Positions 19,752 through 27,062 of a stretch of 64,000 bases of DNA are shown here, piece after piece. Each line of letters begins with the position of its first letter. The stretch's first letter is position 1. Made by a program: the position numbers and the translations under genes. The notes beneath the pieces are model-generated. The model made no database searches, was not told the DNA's origin, and worked only from the letters and a program-made list of their open reading frames with translations. This DNA comes from JBBSAT01 sp046351235 (GTDB lineage Bacteria > Myxococcota_A > Polyangia > Polyangiales > Sandaracinaceae). The DNA is taken from NCBI GenBank assembly GCA_046351235.1, contig JAXLYV010000003.1, positions 620,001-684,000 of the forward strand. The letters run 5' to 3'.

Positions 19752-20723
19752 TTGCACGCCTGGGCGCCGTCCGTCTTGCTCGTCGCGCTGCTGATCGGCT
19801 GCGGAGGGGCGCCCACGCCGCCGTCGACGCCACCTGCCGCCGAACCGGAGGCGCGCACGTTCCTGCCGAACGGCGCCTCGCTCTTCGTGCTGGCGCGGCC
19901 TCGCGAGCTCTACGAGGCGGACGCGAGCGCAGCGATCCTCCGAACCGTCCTCGCCGACGCGCAGCTCGACGCGATTCGGGTCCACTACGGCATCGACGTC
20001 CACACGCTCGATCGTCTCGCCTTCGCTCGGTACGAGGAGGGAAGCGCGCAGGGAGACGTGCTGGTGCTCCAGGGCCCCTTCCGCGCCGAGGTCGTCGTCG
20101 CCGAGATCGCGCATCGCATGGTTCCTCGCGAGTCCGAGACCCGCGGCACGACCGGTGCGCGCGCCGGTGGCGTCCTGCACGGGACGCGGCTCGACGTGCT
20201 CGCCCTGGGGCCCCACACGGTCGTCGTCGTCACCGGGCCCCCGAGCCTCGCCGAGCGTGTCACGCGCACGGCCGACGGCTCCGTGCCCCCGCTCGTCGCC
20301 GGCCCGATCCAGCAGTCTCTGGCCCGCCGCCCCGCGCCGTTCCTCGCGATGCGACCCGTCCCGCTCGGCCTGGACGGCACGAGCGGCGTAGGCCTCTTGC
20401 TCTCGGAAGAAGAGACGCTGCTCGTCGCCGCCGCGCCCGAGGGCTCATCGGCGATCCGCGTGTCGGTCGATCTGACGGGCGGCTTTCCGCCCACCGCCGA
20501 GCAGAACTTCCGCCAGCTCGCCGTCTCGCTCGCCCAGAGCCCGATGGGGACTGCGCTCGGCCTGCGCAGCGCGCTGGGCACGCTCGAGGTCGAAGCGAGC
20601 CCGACCGCGGTGTCGCTCACGGCCACCCTCAGCGCCGCCGAGGTCGCGCGCGGCCTCCACCTCACCTTCGGAGCGGAGATCGCGGAAGCGCTCGAAGCGG
20701 ACGCGCCCAGCACGACCAACTAG
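19752..20723 (+). CDS. Putative lipoprotein downstream of recA
   Basis: From a TTG at 19752 this gives 323 residues with a convincing lipoprotein signal (LHAWAPSVLLVALLIGCGG). The mature protein starts Pro/Thr-rich and then has FLPNGASLFVLARPRELYEADA, a pattern of substrate-independent exported proteins with an unknown alpha/beta domain. I do not recognise a family. No ATG or Shine-Dalgarno supports the start. The frame is open back through the 15-bp repeat to a GTG at 19382, which would add 123 residues including the HLDSA repeats, but would bury the lipoprotein signal. The shorter form is therefore preferred. Confidence 0.6.
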   Translation: MHAWAPSVLLVALLIGCGGAPTPPSTPPAAEPEARTFLPNGASLFVLARPRELYEADASAAILRTVLADAQLDAIRVHYGIDVHTLDRLAFARYEEGSAQGDVLVLQGPFRAEVVVAEIAHRMVPRESETRGTTGARAGGVLHGTRLDVLALGPHTVVVVTGPPSLAERVTRTADGSVPPLVAGPIQQSLARRPAPFLAMRPVPLGLDGTSGVGLLLSEEETLLVAAAPEGSSAIRVSVDLTGGFPPTAEQNFRQLAVSLAQSPMGTALGLRSALGTLEVEASPTAVSLTATLSAAEVARGLHLTFGAEIAEALEADAPSTTN

Positions 20724-20757
20724 CCGGAATTCCAGCGGAAACATGCCGCCGAGGTCA

Positions 20758-20787
20758 TTGACTGGCCGGCCGTTTTCTGCTAACGAT
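20758..20787 (+). promoter_or_regulatory. Candidate cdnL promoter
   Basis: TTGACT (20758-20763) is followed after 17 bp by TAACGAT (20781-20787), with a TGC just upstream of it as in an extended -10 element. It lies about 105 bp before the cdnL ATG and downstream of the previous stop codon. The -35 match is good and the -10 match poor. Confidence 0.45.
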
Positions 20788-20892
20788 CAGGCCCTCCGTC
20801 GGCGTCCCCGCGTCTCCCGCCCGTCACGCTCGCGCGCGTGGCCGGCTTCCGACGGAACCTGCTGCGCGTAGTGGGTCCGAGGAGGTTCGCGC

Positions 20893-21381
20893 ATGGATTT
20901 CAAGGTCGGCGAGAAGGCAGTTCACCCCCATCACGGTGTCGGTGAGGTCACGTCGATCGAGTCCAAAGAGATCGCCGGCAGCAAGAAGAACTTCTACATC
21001 CTCCGGATCATCGACAGCGGCATGAAGGTGATGGTGCCCACCGACGCAGCCGATCGCGTGGGCCTCCGGACCGTCATCTCGAAGAAGGATGCCGACAAGG
21101 TGCTCGCGGTGCTGCGCGACACGAAGGTCGCCGTGACCTCGCAGCCGTGGAACCGCCGCCACCGCGAGTACATCGAGATGCTCCACTCGGGCTCGCCGTT
21201 CGAGGTGGCCAAGGTCCTGCGCGATCTGACGCGCCTCAAGGGCGACAAGGACCTCTCGTTCGGCGAGAAGCGCCTGCTCGATCAGGCGCGCAGCCTGCTC
21301 ATCACCGAGCTGGCCCTCGCGCGCAAGATCAAGGAAGACCGCGTCGAGGCCGAGATCCAGGGCATCCTCACGGGCGCCTGA
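20893..21381 (+). CDS. cdnL: CdnL/CarD-type RNA polymerase-binding regulator
   Basis: This 162-residue protein begins MDFKVGEKAVHPHHGVGEV, the CarD N-terminal Tudor-like domain that binds the RNA polymerase beta subunit (about residues 1-65). An all-helical domain (about 75-162) carries the WNRRHREYIEMLHSG stretch that contacts promoter DNA. Its length and the absence of an HMGA-like tail match Myxococcus CdnL, which stabilises open complexes at housekeeping and rRNA promoters, rather than CarD itself. GGAGGT lies 6 bases before the ATG. It is probably expressed alone. Confidence 0.92.
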   Translation: MDFKVGEKAVHPHHGVGEVTSIESKEIAGSKKNFYILRIIDSGMKVMVPTDAADRVGLRTVISKKDADKVLAVLRDTKVAVTSQPWNRRHREYIEMLHSGSPFEVAKVLRDLTRLKGDKDLSFGEKRLLDQARSLLITELALARKIKEDRVEAEIQGILTGA

Positions 21382-21410
21382 TCCCGCGCTCGCGTGCGCC
21401 GGGCGAACGC

Positions 21411-21980
21411 TCAGAACGCGAAGGTGAGCCCGAGCGAGATGTACGGGTTGCCGATGCGCAGCGTCAGCCCGATCGCCTCGTTGAAGTGCAGGGTGCCGCC
21501 GACGGCGCCGATGATCCACGCACCGGCCTCGACGTAGTAGCCGCCGCCGCGCGGGTTGCCGTCCCAGAGCGAGGGCGGGAAGTAGATCTGGAAGCCGAGC
21601 TCGCCGAACGCGGACCACATGTCGCTGAAGTAGAACTCCCAGTGCAGCGTCACCGGGATGCCGAAGGCGAAACCGTAGTGGTGGTTGCCGTCGGCCCAGT
21701 ACGTGTCGTCCACGTAGTAGAAGTCGGCGCCGAAGTTCAGGTAGACGGCGTTGTCGATCGAGTCGATGAAGCCGTTGTGCATGACGGGGATCCCGAAGCG
21801 GAGGCCCGTCGCGAGGCCGTAGCCGTACCAGAGGATCCCGCCGTGGATGTCGAGCTGGAACGGGCGCGTGCCGGTGAAGGGCGTCCGGATCTCGTGCTCG
21901 GCATGAGCGACCGCGGGGAGCGCAACCGAGCCGAGCGCGAGCCCGAGAGCGACGGTGAGCGGAGCCAGCAGCTTTCGCAT
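21411..21980 (-). CDS. Exported beta-barrel-like protein
   Basis: The protein has 189 residues with a signal peptide ending in VALPAVAHAE. The mature part is rich in Tyr, Trp, Phe and Gly and alternates in the manner of outer-membrane strands (YYVDDTYWADGNHHYGFAFG, FGELGFQIYFPPSLWDG), ending in a terminal phenylalanine (YISLGLTFAF), the usual C-terminal signal for outer-membrane insertion. No specific family is recognised. The ATG at 21980 was chosen because it begins the signal peptide. It is divergent from hisIE and convergent with cdnL. Confidence 0.7.
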   Translation of the reverse strand: MRKLLAPLTVALGLALGSVALPAVAHAEHEIRTPFTGTRPFQLDIHGGILWYGYGLATGLRFGIPVMHNGFIDSIDNAVYLNFGADFYYVDDTYWADGNHHYGFAFGIPVTLHWEFYFSDMWSAFGELGFQIYFPPSLWDGNPRGGGYYVEAGAWIIGAVGGTLHFNEAIGLTLRIGNPYISLGLTFAF

Positions 21981-22056
21981 GCCCGACGAGTCGCACGAAA
22001 CGGCGATCGCGTCGAGCGCTTGCGCGAGCATCCGTCCGAGTTGCATACGTCTCGGC

Positions 22057-22710
22057 ATGATCGACCTCGCGCAGCTCAAGAAGGACGCCGCCGGCCTCGT
22101 CACCGTGGTCGCGCAGGATCGGCTCACCGGCGAGGTGCGCATGGTCGCGCACGCGAACGAGGAGGCGGTCCAGCAGACCCTGGAGACCGGCGCCGCGCAC
22201 TTCTTCAGCCGGTCGCGCGGAGCGCTCTGGAAGAAGGGCGAGACGAGCGGGAACGTGATGCGCGTGCACGAGGTCTGGGCAGACTGCGACGCCGACGCGC
22301 TCCTCTACCTGGTCGACCCCGAGGGGCCGAGCTGCCACACGGGCGCACCGAGCTGCTTCGTGACGCCGGCGGACGAGCGCACGACGGGGCGCGCCGGACC
22401 GCTCTTCGTGCGGCTCGAAGAGGCGCTCGCGGAGCGCCGCCATCGAACCGGGGAGAAGAGCTACACGCGCTCGCTCCTGGACGGTGGCGCGCCGAAGATC
22501 GGCGCCAAGCTCCGCGAGGAGGCCGACGAGCTCGCCCGCGCGATCGAGAGCGAGACGCCCGAGCGCGTCGCGAGCGAGGCGGCCGACGTGATCTACCACG
22601 CGATGGTCGGGCTCCTCTCGCGCGACGTGCCGCTACGCGCGGTCGAGGCCGAGCTCGCGCGCCGTTTCGGCGTCTCGGGGCACGACGAGAAAGCGGCCCG
22701 CAAGAAGTAG
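22057..22710 (+). CDS. hisIE: Bifunctional phosphoribosyl-AMP cyclohydrolase / phosphoribosyl-ATP pyrophosphatase
   Basis: HisIE carries out steps two and three of histidine biosynthesis. The 217 residues hold the HisI domain (about 1-115; FFSRSRGALWKKGETSGN, DCDADALLYLV, CHTGAPSCF with the metal-binding cysteines and aspartates). The HisE domain follows (about 120-205; SYTRSLLDGGAPKIGAKLREEADEL). No other his gene is adjacent, so it is separate from any main his operon. The hairpin repeat at 22718-22824 lies directly downstream. Confidence 0.95.
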   Translation: MIDLAQLKKDAAGLVTVVAQDRLTGEVRMVAHANEEAVQQTLETGAAHFFSRSRGALWKKGETSGNVMRVHEVWADCDADALLYLVDPEGPSCHTGAPSCFVTPADERTTGRAGPLFVRLEEALAERRHRTGEKSYTRSLLDGGAPKIGAKLREEADELARAIESETPERVASEAADVIYHAMVGLLSRDVPLRAVEAELARRFGVSGHDEKAARKK

Positions 22711-22717
22711 GGCGGGT

Positions 22718-22824
22718 CAGTCCTCGGGGGCCGATACGCGGCCCCCTCCATCGGGAGTGATCCCGATGGAGCCTCCCCCTCGGTTCGCTCCGCGAGAGAG
22801 GGCGACAGGTTTCCTGTCCCCCTC
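22718..22824. repeat. Intergenic triple-hairpin repeat, copy C
   Basis: A sequence of about 107 bp contains three successive palindromes: GGGGGCCGATACGCGGCCCCC, CATCGGGAGTGATCCCGATG and ACAGGTTTCCTGT. In the opposite orientation it is nearly identical to the two copies at 62787-62997. It fills the gap between the convergent hisIE and NUDIX genes, where its first hairpin could also terminate transcription. Confidence 0.85.
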
Positions 22825-23667
22825 TCAGCGCGAGTACCAGCGCGCGTCGCGGCACACGAAGCGCGTGGTGCCCTCGAGCACCGGAGTCTTCTCCGGGTGC
22901 TCGGCGTCGCCCGGCAGCGCGAGGATCCACTGGCCCGCCAGATCGCGGAACACGGGCCGGACGAGCGGCGGCCGCGCGGCGCGCGCCGCCTCCACGATCG
23001 CATCGGCCGATCCGACCGGCGCGAGCAGCTCGAGGGTGCGCAGCGTCGGCGGCGGCAGATCGATCTCGGCGCTCAGGTGGCTCGCCACCGCATCGGCGGG
23101 TCGCATCCAGCGCGAGGCCACGGTCTCGTGCGCGTCGTGGCTGGCGATCTCACCCGCATCGACCTTCGTCACGAAGAAGCGCGCATCGAAGCGCTTTCGC
23201 TCGACCGCCGGCGTGACCCAGCGCGAGAGCGGCACCAAGCGCGCCCCGTCGAAGCGGAGATCGGCCTCGGTCGCGATCTCGCCGAAGCCTCGGCCTGCCG
23301 CGAGCGCCGCGCGCGCCGCCGAGGCCCGCCCGCGCCCTTCCTCGGCGAGCAGCACGCCCGCCTCCTCGAGCGTCTCGCGGATCGCAGCGACCCAGATCGC
23401 ACGCGCGGCCTCGCCGAGCCCCGGCTCGCCGAGCCGCGCCTCGGCGCTCGCGATGTCGAGGCCCGCGACGCGATCGCAGAGCGCTGGCTCGGCGTCGCCC
23501 GCCTCGACGCGGCCTCCCGGGAACACGAACGCGCCACCCATGAACGCAGTCGCCCGGTGGCGCTGCACGAGCAGCACCTCGGGCCCCTCGGCGGCGTCTC
23601 GCACGACGATCACGGTCGCCGCCGCCGCCGGCGTCACGCCGTCTCGCAGCGGATCGATGTCGAGCAT
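22825..23667 (-). CDS. NUDIX hydrolase with an insertion in the Nudix box (NUDT19/RP2p-like)
   Basis: This 280-residue hydrolase has a split Nudix box: GGRVEAGD is followed by about 35 extra residues before AIRETLEEAGVLL, which supplies the REUxEE metal-binding half. Such a long insertion is characteristic of the NUDT19/RP2p group, whose characterised members cleave CoA or acyl-CoA, so that activity is a reasonable inference. The N-terminal strand reads TVIVVRDAAEGPEVLLVQRH. Its stop codon touches the hairpin repeat. It lies 48 bp downstream of the XRE regulator. Confidence 0.85.
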   Translation of the reverse strand: MLDIDPLRDGVTPAAAATVIVVRDAAEGPEVLLVQRHRATAFMGGAFVFPGGRVEAGDAEPALCDRVAGLDIASAEARLGEPGLGEAARAIWVAAIRETLEEAGVLLAEEGRGRASAARAALAAGRGFGEIATEADLRFDGARLVPLSRWVTPAVERKRFDARFFVTKVDAGEIASHDAHETVASRWMRPADAVASHLSAEIDLPPPTLRTLELLAPVGSADAIVEAARAARPPLVRPVFRDLAGQWILALPGDAEHPEKTPVLEGTTRFVCRDARWYSR

Positions 23668-23715
23668 CGCGCTCAGGTCTCCTTCCGAATCCCTGCGCTC
23701 ACGACGGCTCGACGC

Positions 23716-24561
23716 TCAGTCGCCCACGAGGACGCGCGTCGTCGGCACGCCGATCGCCGCCGCGAGGCGCGCCAGCGTCTCGAGCGAAGGCGTGTGCCGC
23801 CCCGCCTCCACGCGCGCGATGTTGGGGCGGTGGATGCCGGTGCGCCGCGCGAGCTCGGCCTGGGTGAGGCCCGCCGCCAGCCGCAGCGCCCGCACGCGCG
23901 CGCCGAGGCGTGGCCCATCGAGATCGGCGAGCACGTCGCCCGGGGCGGACGTCGTCGCAGGGCTCGCCATCACCTCTCGCTCGCGCGCCGCGAGATCCGC
24001 CGCGCCGAGGTCGAACGTCTTTCCGCCGACGAGCGTGACGCGCGCCGTCGCGGCGTCGTCCGAGATCGCGATCCCCTCGACCTCGGAGCCGTCGTCCTCG
24101 GGTGCCGCAGGGCGGTCGACGAGCGTCGCCGACCCATCGGCCAAGATCGCGAGCAGCGCCGCGCCGCGCGGGGAGACGGTGAGGTACTCGAAGCGCGGGG
24201 AGCCGGTGGCCCCGGCACGCCGAGCGATCACGTTCGCGATCCGCCCGGCGTCGGCCTCCGTGCGGACCACGAGCCCGGCACAGAGGTCGTCCACGAGGTC
24301 GTCCACCTGCGCGAGCGCCGGCGGCAGCGCCACGGCCGGAAACGCCCCGAGCGCGCGGGCGAGCCCGAGGTGCGCGAGCAGCTCGTCCTCGTCGTAGGCA
24401 CCCGCGGCAGCGTCGACGATCAGCGACGCCCCGGGCCCCACCTTCTCGGGCAGGCGCTCCGGCAGGGCGGCGGTGACGCCGACCCCATGCCGCTCGAGGA
24501 GCGCACGCCACGTCCCTTCGAACTCCGTGCGATCCGTGAACAACGTGACGGCCCTCGACAT
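23716..24561 (-). CDS. XRE-family helix-turn-helix protein with a novel N-terminal domain
   Basis: This 281-residue protein has a C-terminal XRE DNA-binding domain at about 215-278 (RVRALRLAAGLTQAELARRTGIHRPNIARVEAGR). The first ~130 residues (MSRAVTLFTDRTEFEGTW, ASLIVDAAAGAYDEDELLAHLG) look like an alpha/beta fold similar in outline to a receiver, but the phospho-acceptor pattern is not clear. A middle region has short strands (GIAISDDAATARVTLVGGK). It could be a transcriptional repressor that senses an unknown signal. It is probably cotranscribed with the NUDIX gene downstream. Confidence 0.75.
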   Translation of the reverse strand: MSRAVTLFTDRTEFEGTWRALLERHGVGVTAALPERLPEKVGPGASLIVDAAAGAYDEDELLAHLGLARALGAFPAVALPPALAQVDDLVDDLCAGLVVRTEADAGRIANVIARRAGATGSPRFEYLTVSPRGAALLAILADGSATLVDRPAAPEDDGSEVEGIAISDDAATARVTLVGGKTFDLGAADLAAREREVMASPATTSAPGDVLADLDGPRLGARVRALRLAAGLTQAELARRTGIHRPNIARVEAGRHTPSLETLARLAAAIGVPTTRVLVGD

Positions 24562-24635
24562 CGCTGCCTCCGAACGAGACGGAGATGGAGCCACGGATCC
24601 CCATCCGACGGCAACCCCTTCCCCGCGCTCTACAG

Positions 24636-26780
24636 TCACTCGGTGATCTCGGCGGTCCCCGAGCGGAACGTGACGAAGAAGTGCGTCATCTGCGCGACGG
24701 CGTCGTCGACGGGGTTCGCCACCGGCGTCGGCGAGGCGAGCTCCTGGAACGGAGGCACCGGCGGGTGCTGCACCGAGGCCTCCGAGGTGCGCGTGGACAA
24801 GAGGCCGTGCGTCGCCGGATCGAAGACCGTCAGGCCCCGCGTCACGCGCGTCGCGCCGAGGACCCAGTTCGAGGCGAGCGGGCTCTCGACCATCGTCAGA
24901 TCGCTGTAGCGGGGCATGTGCGAGACGATCGAGGCCTGGGCGACGCGCGCGAGGCTCTCGGTCGCCTGGTTGGGGACGGTCTCGTCGTCGTAGGCCATCT
25001 GGAAGAGCAGATGCTTGGGCTGGTTCGCGAGCACGGCCGCGAAGGCCATCGAATCGCCCCGATCGAGCAGCGTCTGGTAGAGCGCGACCTGCGGCAGGAA
25101 GCGCGGCGGCGAGCCGGCGTAGTCGAGCTGGTCGATGTCGAGCCCGACGCGCGGCAGCAGAATCGGGAAGAAGGTCGAGTTGAACCCGGCGCTGAACGCG
25201 ACGAGGTTCGTCAGCTCGCCGCCGCTCACGTTCAGCACGGCGGCGCCGACCCGCGGCTCCCCGGTGACGAACGTGGTGCCGACGATGCCGCCGAGCGAGA
25301 CGCCGACGAAGCCGATCGGATCGCTGGAGATGGAGAAGCCGCTCGGGCCGCCCATCGCCGACAGGCCCGACCAATCGCTTCGGTCCAGGGCGTTGACGAG
25401 CGCCATGATGTCCACCGCCGCCTGGCGGAGCGCGTCGCGCGGGTAGACGGGATGGAACGGCGCGTACGGGCCCGTCGCGTCGATGACCCCGACGAAGGAC
25501 ACGTAGATGGGCGTGCCCCCGATGTCGCCGAAGAGATCGGGCCCGGTGGCGCTGCCGAACGCATGGTTCATGTCGACCACGGGCTGATCGGCGCGCATGC
25601 CGTGGAAGGGCATGTCGATCGCGGCGACGGCGAATCCTTCGGCGCAGAGGGCGTCGGCCACCGCGAAGATCGAGCTGCGGTCGTCTCCGATGCCGTGCTG
25701 GTAGACGACGAGCGGCAGGTCCGCGACGTCGCCGGGCGGCAGCGCGAGCGTCAGCCAGACGGTGTCCATGCGCTGGATCACGAGCGTGCCGTCCGTGCCG
25801 TGCGTGAAGGGCCCGTGCCCGAAGGGCATCGGCGAGAGAAAGCTCGGCGAGTCGAAGGTCGCGTCGACGAGCGTGCCGATGTGCGTGTGGCGGACACCTC
25901 CCGGAACGTCGGTGCCGAGCTCGTCGGGCGTCGGGACGCCCAGCAGCGTGTCGAGGTCGGTGCCCGTCGCGACGCGGCGGATCGTGAGCGCGGGCGCGGG
26001 CGCGCTCCGGATCACGGTGCGCGCCTCGTCGAGCTCGGCCGACACGTGCTGCACGTGATAGACGGCCAGGCCGGCGACGCTCGCGCGCGTGACCATCGGG
26101 TTGGCGAGCACCGGCGTGTACTCGGTGCGGGCCGCCTCGTCGAAGGTGTCGGAGAGCCGCGCGGTGGCGTCGCGGATCGTGGCGAACCGCTCCGAGGCGG
26201 CGAGCGGTGTGCCGTCGGAAGCGCGCACCGCATCGGTGACGACGACCGCGTACGTGCGCCCCTCGTAGAGGGCATGCCCGTACCAGGGCCGCACCACGAT
26301 CAGGCGCCGCGCCGCGTCCCAGTGCACCTCGACCGGGATCCGGTGGAACGCTTCGGGCGACGCGCTCTCGGCGTCCATCATGTAGACGCTGGCGCCGGTC
26401 TGGAGCGAGGCAGCCGGCGTCGCTGGGAGCGAGCTCGGATCGACGTCGCCGTCGACGCGGAAGTACACGCCCGCGCTCGTGCCGAAGCCATCGAGATCGC
26501 GGAGCGCTTCGCGCATCGTACGGATCATGTCGGCGTCGGGGGGGACCTCACCCGCGACCTGGGTGAGCTCCGCGGGGAAGGCCCCGAGCTCGATGCCGCC
26601 TTCGGCGTTGCGGTAGAGATCGTCCGGGAAGGGAACCTGCGCGAAGTCGATCGCGTCGCCAGCACCCGGGTCGAAGACGACGTGGACGTGGCCTGGGGTC
26701 GACGCGTCACCGGGGGGGGCGGGCGGGCTCGTGCAGCCGAGGACACACGACGACGCGACGAGAGCCACGAGGAACCGCAT
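24636..26780 (-). CDS. Large alpha/beta-hydrolase-fold lipoprotein
   Basis: This 714-residue lipoprotein (LVALVASSCVLGC) has a domain of about 300 residues found in myxobacterial and planctomycete exported hydrolases (FDPGAGDAIDFAQVPFPDDLY, YAVVVTDAVRASDG). An alpha/beta hydrolase domain follows, with the oxyanion region LVVYQHGIGDDRSS and a nucleophile elbow GVSLGG near residue 495. It resembles bacterial virulence-factor-type lipase/lipoprotein proteins. The ATG at 26780 has GGAGGT 7 bases upstream. The substrate is unknown, with an ester or lipid the usual guess. Confidence 0.78.
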   Translation of the reverse strand: MRFLVALVASSCVLGCTSPPAPPGDASTPGHVHVVFDPGAGDAIDFAQVPFPDDLYRNAEGGIELGAFPAELTQVAGEVPPDADMIRTMREALRDLDGFGTSAGVYFRVDGDVDPSSLPATPAASLQTGASVYMMDAESASPEAFHRIPVEVHWDAARRLIVVRPWYGHALYEGRTYAVVVTDAVRASDGTPLAASERFATIRDATARLSDTFDEAARTEYTPVLANPMVTRASVAGLAVYHVQHVSAELDEARTVIRSAPAPALTIRRVATGTDLDTLLGVPTPDELGTDVPGGVRHTHIGTLVDATFDSPSFLSPMPFGHGPFTHGTDGTLVIQRMDTVWLTLALPPGDVADLPLVVYQHGIGDDRSSIFAVADALCAEGFAVAAIDMPFHGMRADQPVVDMNHAFGSATGPDLFGDIGGTPIYVSFVGVIDATGPYAPFHPVYPRDALRQAAVDIMALVNALDRSDWSGLSAMGGPSGFSISSDPIGFVGVSLGGIVGTTFVTGEPRVGAAVLNVSGGELTNLVAFSAGFNSTFFPILLPRVGLDIDQLDYAGSPPRFLPQVALYQTLLDRGDSMAFAAVLANQPKHLLFQMAYDDETVPNQATESLARVAQASIVSHMPRYSDLTMVESPLASNWVLGATRVTRGLTVFDPATHGLLSTRTSEASVQHPPVPPFQELASPTPVANPVDDAVAQMTHFFVTFRSGTAEITE

Positions 26781-26951
26781 GCGGAAGACCTCCAAGGAAG
26801 ACCGCTTTCAGGCTCCCATGCCCTCCCGCGCAGGGCAACGGTCGCCGACGTGGCGCGGCCGACCCTCGCGACCGGTGATCGGCTCGCCGACCGTGACGCG
26901 CCCGATCGGGCGCTCCGGAGCGAGCGCTCCGGGCCGAGCACGCCGCACGAG

Positions 26952-26980
26952 TTGGAGTTTGCCAAGCGCGAGGCTAGACT
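26952..26980 (+). promoter_or_regulatory. Candidate promoter for the zinc-ribbon Ser/Thr kinase
   Basis: TTGGAG (26952-26957) and TAGACT (26975-26980) are separated by 17 bp, giving a leader of about 75 bases before the kinase ATG at 27063. The region is divergent from the hydrolase lipoprotein gene. Confidence 0.4.
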
Positions 26981-27062
26981 CGCGGTCGAAAACGCGCTCC
27001 GCTCGCGTAGAACCGGGGCGAAGGCCCTTCCGATCGGCCCGAACGTCCCCCACGAGAGGCTC

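Noticed and set aside
24585..27062. Forward reading upstream of the zinc-ribbon kinase that would make a 1498-residue protein
   Set aside because: The upstream part is antisense to the lipoprotein hydrolase gene. The zinc ribbon and ATG at 27063 mark the real start.
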